Source: Mercurialis annua
Lineage: Eukaryota > Streptophyta > Magnoliopsida > Malpighiales > Euphorbiaceae
DNA: 64,000 bases
NCBI RefSeq assembly: GCF_937616625.2
Contig: NC_065576.1
Location: 4,838,501-4,902,500, forward strand
Direction of reading: 5' to 3'
Below the pieces are notes generated by a model. The model did not search any database and had not been told where the DNA came from. It was given only the letters and a program-made list of their open reading frames with translations. This document shows positions 58,501 through 64,000 of this stretch, in pieces. The translations under genes and the position numbers were made by a program. Every line of letters begins with the position of its first letter. The first letter of the stretch is position 1.

Positions 58501-59907
58501 AAAAATAACAACTTTAACAGAAGCAGAGAAGAATAAGCTTGAATCCAGGTTAACTGCTCATCATTTTTCCAAATTATAATTCTAATCCAAAACCCAAAAC
58601 CCCAAATTTTTAAAGATTCAATCTTTTTTCTTTTCTCCTGCTTTCACAATTTGGGTGTTGTTTTAATCTGGAATTCCATTCAGGTACTGTTTTTTTTTTC
58701 TTAATTTTTTTATTGTGATTTGATCTATTTAGGGTTTATCATTCATCAAATTGAGAAAATTGTGCTTTTTGAGCTAAATTCAGTAGTTTTTGTTAGTTTT
58801 TTTGGTTATATGTTAAATTAAGACCAATAATTTTTGGTCTTTGTTTTAGAAGATTTTGATTTTTAGGTTTTGATCACATAGGTATGTTAGCTTATAATTA
58901 TTAGAGGAAATAACTATATTAATCTGTTGGTTTTTGTTATTTTATAACTTGTTGACGATCTGTGCTTTTATTTTTTCCAAATTTTAGTTGAAAATTTTGT
59001 ATTCTATCCATTATCTTGGTTCATAATTTAGTTTTAGTTTGCCAGATGTTGGATAATTGATACATTCTTATATATATATATATACTTGAATACTCTAAAT
59101 ATGCGGTGATGGGCTGTTCGCTGCTGTGCTTTGATTCAGCAGTTTCAGTTAGCAGGTGATATAGGAGAGGTTGAATGAAACTTGTATTTGCTAAAATGCT
59201 TTTGAAATTTTTAGTATTGTATTATCGGTTCTATATTTGCCATTTTTTGAATTGATTAGCATGATCTAGGTTCTGTATCCTGATTACTTGGAACCTTAGG
59301 CTTATGCAAATGCTGTTATGTTGAGTTCTTTTTTTATTTTTAAATACACTCATTTTAGTGAATGGGATTTGAAATGACATGCTCAGTTATTCTATCTGTG
59401 AAGAATGTGATGGTTAATGGCTTGGAGAAGGGTTCTATTAGTTTGAGGTTTTCTATTTGGAGAAGGGTTAAGCAAGGAATGGATATGAGAAATTACAATC
59501 TTAGATGGGTTATCTCGCACTCAGGAAATTTTATCCATTATTTTCAGCCTTAGATGGCTTATCTTCTTTTCTTACCCGAGGGACATTAGAATCTCAGGAG
59601 AAATTGTTGGTGTGATACTTTTTGAAAGGAAATTTTTAGTTTAGGGGATCCTATTGATATTTGTGGTGGAAAGTTTTTTGGTACTAACATTTCATATTCT
59701 ATTAGACTTTAAGCATTAGAACTATCTGATATGATGGTTTAAAGGTTACAGGTTTTGTTCTGTGCAGGGAATTTCCGGCTGCAAGCATTAAAAATTCTGA
59801 AGAGTTCCATAGTTATTATCATGGCTGTGCAGGAGTTTTCTCTTTGATGCCAGTCTTGGGCATCGTTAATGCTAGAAATATCTTTGGTGTTTCAAATAAT
59901 TTATTAG
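58500..59907 (+). other. PUB4 5' UTR exons and first intron
   Basis: A probable leader exon ends CCATTCAG|GTACTG at 58683. A second exon runs from 59768 (after TTCTGTGCAG) to 59907 (before GTAACA). It holds an ATG at 59821 opening an 8-codon ORF (MAVQEFSL), whose TGA overlaps a second ATG at 59847. From that ATG the frame is open through the splice into the PUB4 coding exon. The transcript start is not determinable. Confidence 0.6.
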
Positions 59908-61016
59908 GTAACAACAGTACACTTCATTCTTTTCTTTGTTGCGCTGACTTTTTTCTTTCCTATGTGCATTAATTGAAAAGTTAGCAGTTTCTTTTTTTCC
60001 CTTCCTTCTGCATGTAATGTTTGATTCGTAAAAAGCCTCGATGGAAGTGGTTAAAGGAAGCATGATTATGTAGCATTCATCATAAATAGCTTTAGATAAA
60101 GATAATTGGTGGAACTAAAACTTTGTTTTACAGCTTTTTTGTTGGAAGGTGTTTTGTCCCTTCATAAGTGTTTAAGGGTAACATGGAGGACTGCTTTTGT
60201 GTATTTTAGTTTTTATTACTGTTTTGATATAATCTAATCAATCTAATGTGCCTTATGTTGATTGGTTTGGATTTGCTAATTAGTTTTCTGTCTTTATTGC
60301 AATACTTTTCCCTATCATTCCCTGTTACATTTGTATGTTGTACTAGTTAGAAATGAAAAGTTCAGACAGGCAATTTCTAGTGACTTTTCAATATTTAGTC
60401 TATCATTATTTACAAATAATGGCAAACACTAGGAAGTGCTTTGATTATAATACACATGACTAATGTTTGTAAGTTGGACGTGAAGATGTTCCTACATCTC
60501 GGCATTTGCAATGTCTTTAAAGTTACACCATGAAAGGTCTAGCGTTTGATGACCAATGTTTATAATGGGATAACTAGCTGCAGACTTTTCTGCATCTCGG
60601 TTTTGGAGTACTTTTACCTAGTTGCGTAAAATGTTTAGCTATTTGTGACAAGAAAAAATAAAACACACCATAAAGTTAGTTCCAAAATACGGGCTTAGTG
60701 CTAATAACTAATGAGTACTGATTTAATTTAAGAAAGAGTTGATCGTCAAGGCAATTGTTCACTAGGTAAATTTTTAATAACCTGATTGCTCGCTCATACA
60801 CAAGTTATTTCTGCAGAATTGGAAAGGTCACTAATTGCACAAAGCTCTAATGATTTGTATCCTTCATTAAGTAAAATTGAATACCAAATTGAAGTAAAGA
60901 GCGAGCATTGCTATTTGATATACACTTCATTGTATTTTCTTTTTCTTTTCCTTTATTCGTACACTTTATGATATATAATAGCTATAGCAATATGATTTTT
61001 CATTGATGCAGGTGTG

Positions 61017-64000
61017 ATGGAGATTTCATTGTTGAAAGCCCTTCTCAGTAATATCTATTCTTTCTTACATTTACCATCCATTGAAAATATAAGTTCGGAC
61101 CTGGTTCAAAAGTATTACCAGAAAGCAGAAGGAATATTGAAGCTATTGAAACCAATACTTGATGCCATTGTTGATTCTGAAATATCTTCCGATGAAGGGC
61201 TCACTAAGGCATTTGATGAATTGGGCCAATCCGTGGATGAAATAAGGGAGATCTTCGAAATTTGGCAACCATTGTCAAGTAAAGTTTATTTTGTAAGTTA
61301 AAATATCAGCTTTTTTTCTTATTCCTTTTACCAAATGGAAAACTTACTTGGTTTTCGCTTATGGAGAAAGAACCTAACTAAGATGGTCTTGCTTATGATT
61401 ATCAGATTATGCATGTTTCTCAAGGTCCTCCATTGTCTGTGAGACTTTTGCTTTTTTTATGTATTAGAATAGCATCTCTTTGTTCTGTCTTTAAACAAAG
61501 ATGTCCGTCATTTGATGCTTGATCTGTACTTTATAGGATAGGTTGATTGTTGCTAATGCCATATCCTATTTTCCCTTCCCTCCTAAATTTCTCTTAGAAA
61601 ATATAGAAAAGAACTTGCATTTTTCCAGATCTTTTGTCTTCAGATTTGCATTATTAGGAAAGAAAAAATGCTGAAATGTTGGAGAAGGTTTTCTTGTTGG
61701 CTATCTATGGAGAAGGACTAATCTATTGTAATACTACGGGCCTATTTGTCAATGCGGGTGAACTATTTTTTATAATAAATAGGCAACTAATGTTGAAGAT
61801 CTGGTTTTGGCAAACTAAGCCAAGTTTGCCAAATGATGTGACAGCGGAAGATCTGGTGTAAATATGTTGATTGGTCTAGCTATGTGTGAGGTAAGCATGG
61901 TTTGTGAATGGGAAGGATAAAACTCTTCCGGCATGATTATAGAATGTTTTATCTTTTATTGGGATTTAGAGTAAGAAAAGCAATTCTCTCTCTTTATCTT
62001 TTCCGGGTACTGTTTTCTATGACTAAAAGGATAACACAACATAACAGTATTTTTGAAACTGAAGGTGGGGCTGAGCTGCAAAATCACCTCAATTACGCCT
62101 CTACTACTGTGGTGGTTATTTGAACCATGGGATTAAATTTTAGTTAATGAGAAGGGCAGCAGTGAAATTACCTGGAGAAAAATCTGTACCAATTGTGTTC
62201 ACGCAGTCTGTTTTATCGGGTTCTTTCATTTTCCAATTATCATTCCATGTGTCAAAATGATTTGAAGCAATGCAGAACAACCATCGCCAATGCTGAATCA
62301 GCGAGGATGGGGAAAGCTTAACTGCAGATTGCTGGAGCTAGTAATACCATAGGATGGTCAGGAGATGACATCTTAGGCTAAAAGTGAATACTCTCTTTTA
62401 GAGAAATTATTTGACATTCTTGAATACTGTAGGGTTAGATATTAGCATCGGGTTGTTATAGTCGAATTATAATTAGCTTCGTTTTGCATGTTGGCATTTG
62501 TTCTATCATGATTGTTTTGTGTAAGATTTGGACTACTGCAAAATTCTTTCAGTTGCCATATTAATGTTGTCTTAAACTTGTCAGTTTAATCAAATAGTAG
62601 GCATTTTAGATGTCTAAATTGTCTTGAGCTTTCATATTAACTCCTCTCATATAATCTCCTTGTGGTGATCTTCCTTGATACGGAATTATGCTGATCCTGA
62701 GTACTTCCCCTTTAAATGGCTAAATCTCTTCAGTTTCCTACATTTTTTAATAATCATATGCAGGTACTTTTACTTATTCGAAAAACTGCCCGGCAATGCA
62801 CTAATTCAGCTCAATAGTTGTTGTCTGTTTTTCTTTTATGGTTACTTTATTTAATTTGTTGTTGCTGACTGAAGTTTGTTCTGTCCACTTGCTTTAAAAA
62901 TTATTACTTTAAGTTTCATTGTTGCTCAGTTTGCCTGGTGTTAAATGAATAATTATGCTGCATGTATAGCTTGAAAATATATGCTGCAGAACAACTCATA
63001 GAAAAGCTTTATATGTTGCTGAATGTATGGATTTTTTCTGCATAATTTTTCTAAACATCTTTTTTTTCCTTCTGTTTATAATGCTATCTAGGTTCTGCAA
63101 ATTGAATCATTGATATTGAAGATACGGACTTTGGGCCTGGATATTTTTCAGCTGTTGAAGTCTTCCCATGACCATCTTCCTGAAGAATTAAGTTCATCGC
63201 ATTTTGAGGTAAAAGTCCCCAAAGTAGTCATTTGAAATTTCCACACTATAGTACAGCTAGAGAATAAACGTCAGTTAGACGTATTTCTTGCCAGATAGAT
63301 GCAAGAGTCGCAAATTTGGGATGTTGCTTTAATTTACAATTACTCGTCAGATTCTCAAGTTACCATTACAAACTTAACTAACATCTGACATGGTTGATTG
63401 CAGTATTGTGCACAAAAAATGAAGCAAATGGGATGTGATCAAATATCATCTGTTGTTAGAGAAGCTATAAAGGACCAAGAGGATGGCATTGGACCCAGCT
63501 CAGAAATCCTGGTGAAAATTGCAGAGAATCTAAGCTTGAGGTCTAATCAGGAGATTTTGAGTGAAGCAGTGGCCCTTGAGAAACTGAAGGAGAATGCTGA
63601 ACAAGCTGAAAAATCAAGGGAAGCTGAGCTATTCGATCAAATGATATCGGTTGTTACCCGCATGCATGATCGCCTTATACTCATCAAACAGTCTCAGACC
63701 TGTAGCCCAGTCCCGATACCTGCGGACTTCTGCTGTCCTCTGTCTCTTGAGTTGATGACAGATCCAGTGATTGTTGCCTCTGGGCAAACCTATGAGCGGG
63801 CCTTTATAAAAAAATGGATTGAACTTGGACTAACTGTGTGTCCCAAGACACGGCAGACTTTGGCTCACACCAATCTGATACCTAATTACACCGTGAAGGC
63901 ATTAATAGCAAATTGGTGTGAGTCGAACAATGTGAAGCTTCCTGATCCTGTAAAGTCTGTGATCTTTAATCAGCCCTCACCACTTCTTGTACATGCCGAG
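61017..64000 (+). CDS. PUB4: U-box E3 ubiquitin ligase, PUB4-like (partial)
   Basis: A U-box/ARM ubiquitin ligase; PUB4 in Arabidopsis works in meristem, root and chloroplast-degradation signalling. Exons in this window: 61017-61292, 63092-63208 and 63404 to beyond 64000, giving 330 residues so far, all in frame. The N-terminal domain (MEISLLKALLSNIYSFLHL to the IKQSQ region) is the UND segment of plant PUB-ARM proteins. The U-box is at about 234-305 (PIPADFCCPLSLELMTDPVI, then GQTYERAFIKKW, CPKTRQTLAH, NYTVKALIANWC). The ARM repeats expected in the rest of a protein of about 820 residues lie outside the window. The start chosen matches the usual MEISLL; an in-frame extension from 59847 (MPVLGIVNARNIFGVSNNLL, then GV) is possible. 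Intron 1 (61293-63091) shows no recognised insert. Confidence 0.93.

Noticed and set aside
61676..62123. Two ORFs inside PUB4 intron 1
   Set aside because: Neither has protein-like motifs, and both lie between well-supported coding exons of PUB4.
1..64000. CRISPR array, phage or bacterial operon
   Set aside because: Spliced plant genes, plant transposons and AT-rich intergenic DNA throughout; no spaced direct-repeat arrays were seen.

Overview
The window is nuclear DNA from a flowering plant, almost certainly a eudicot: very AT-rich, with GT-AG introns, long intergenic stretches full of small transposons, and plant-only gene families. I cannot name the species. Seven protein-coding genes can be modelled exon by exon; six are complete and the last runs off the right edge. 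I found no tRNA, rRNA, CRISPR or organelle sequence.

Layout. 1-12.2 kb has no intact gene: a short coding-like fragment, MITEs, an 8-bp-TSD hAT element, SINE-like pieces and a local duplication. 12.7-15.6 kb (+) is a GH3.1-type auxin-amido synthetase behind a promoter with auxin-response and G-box motifs. 19.4-27.0 kb (-) is an 11-exon MIKC*-type MADS-box gene, convergent with GH3; a degraded copia LTR lies between them. 27-35.5 kb is a transposon-rich divergent intergenic region with a Helitron, MITEs and tandem repeats. 35.5-39.1 kb (+) is an NRAMP3/4-type vacuolar metal exporter. 40.7-43.1 kb (+) is a FRIGIDA-like gene (FRL3 type), followed by a copia remnant. 44.7-45.9 kb (-) is an intronless F-box/DUF295 gene, divergent from a 12-exon membrane-anchored aspartic protease (47.4-54.3 kb, +). 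54.3-58.5 kb is intergenic with three MITE-class elements. 58.5-64.0 kb (+) is the 5' part of a PUB4-type U-box E3 ligase.

The genes do not form a pathway. They are separate housekeeping, hormone, metal, flowering-related and proteolysis genes in normal plant gene order. What stands out is the density and variety of small non-autonomous transposons (hAT, Mutator-like, Stowaway, Tourist, Helitron, SINE, copia LTR). Several have target-site duplications readable directly from the sequence. Many sit in introns, and one ACGT-motif family sits repeatedly in a divergent promoter.

I found no convincing undescribed biological system. The most checkable unusual points are a likely GC-AG intron in the protease, a TGATG-overlapping upstream ORF with an in-frame N-terminal extension in PUB4, a 16-nt microexon in the MADS gene, a palindrome-filled repeat at 30.3-31.0 kb, and the repeated ACGT-bearing MITEs near promoters. 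All exon boundaries were worked out by hand from splice sites, reading frame and family resemblance.
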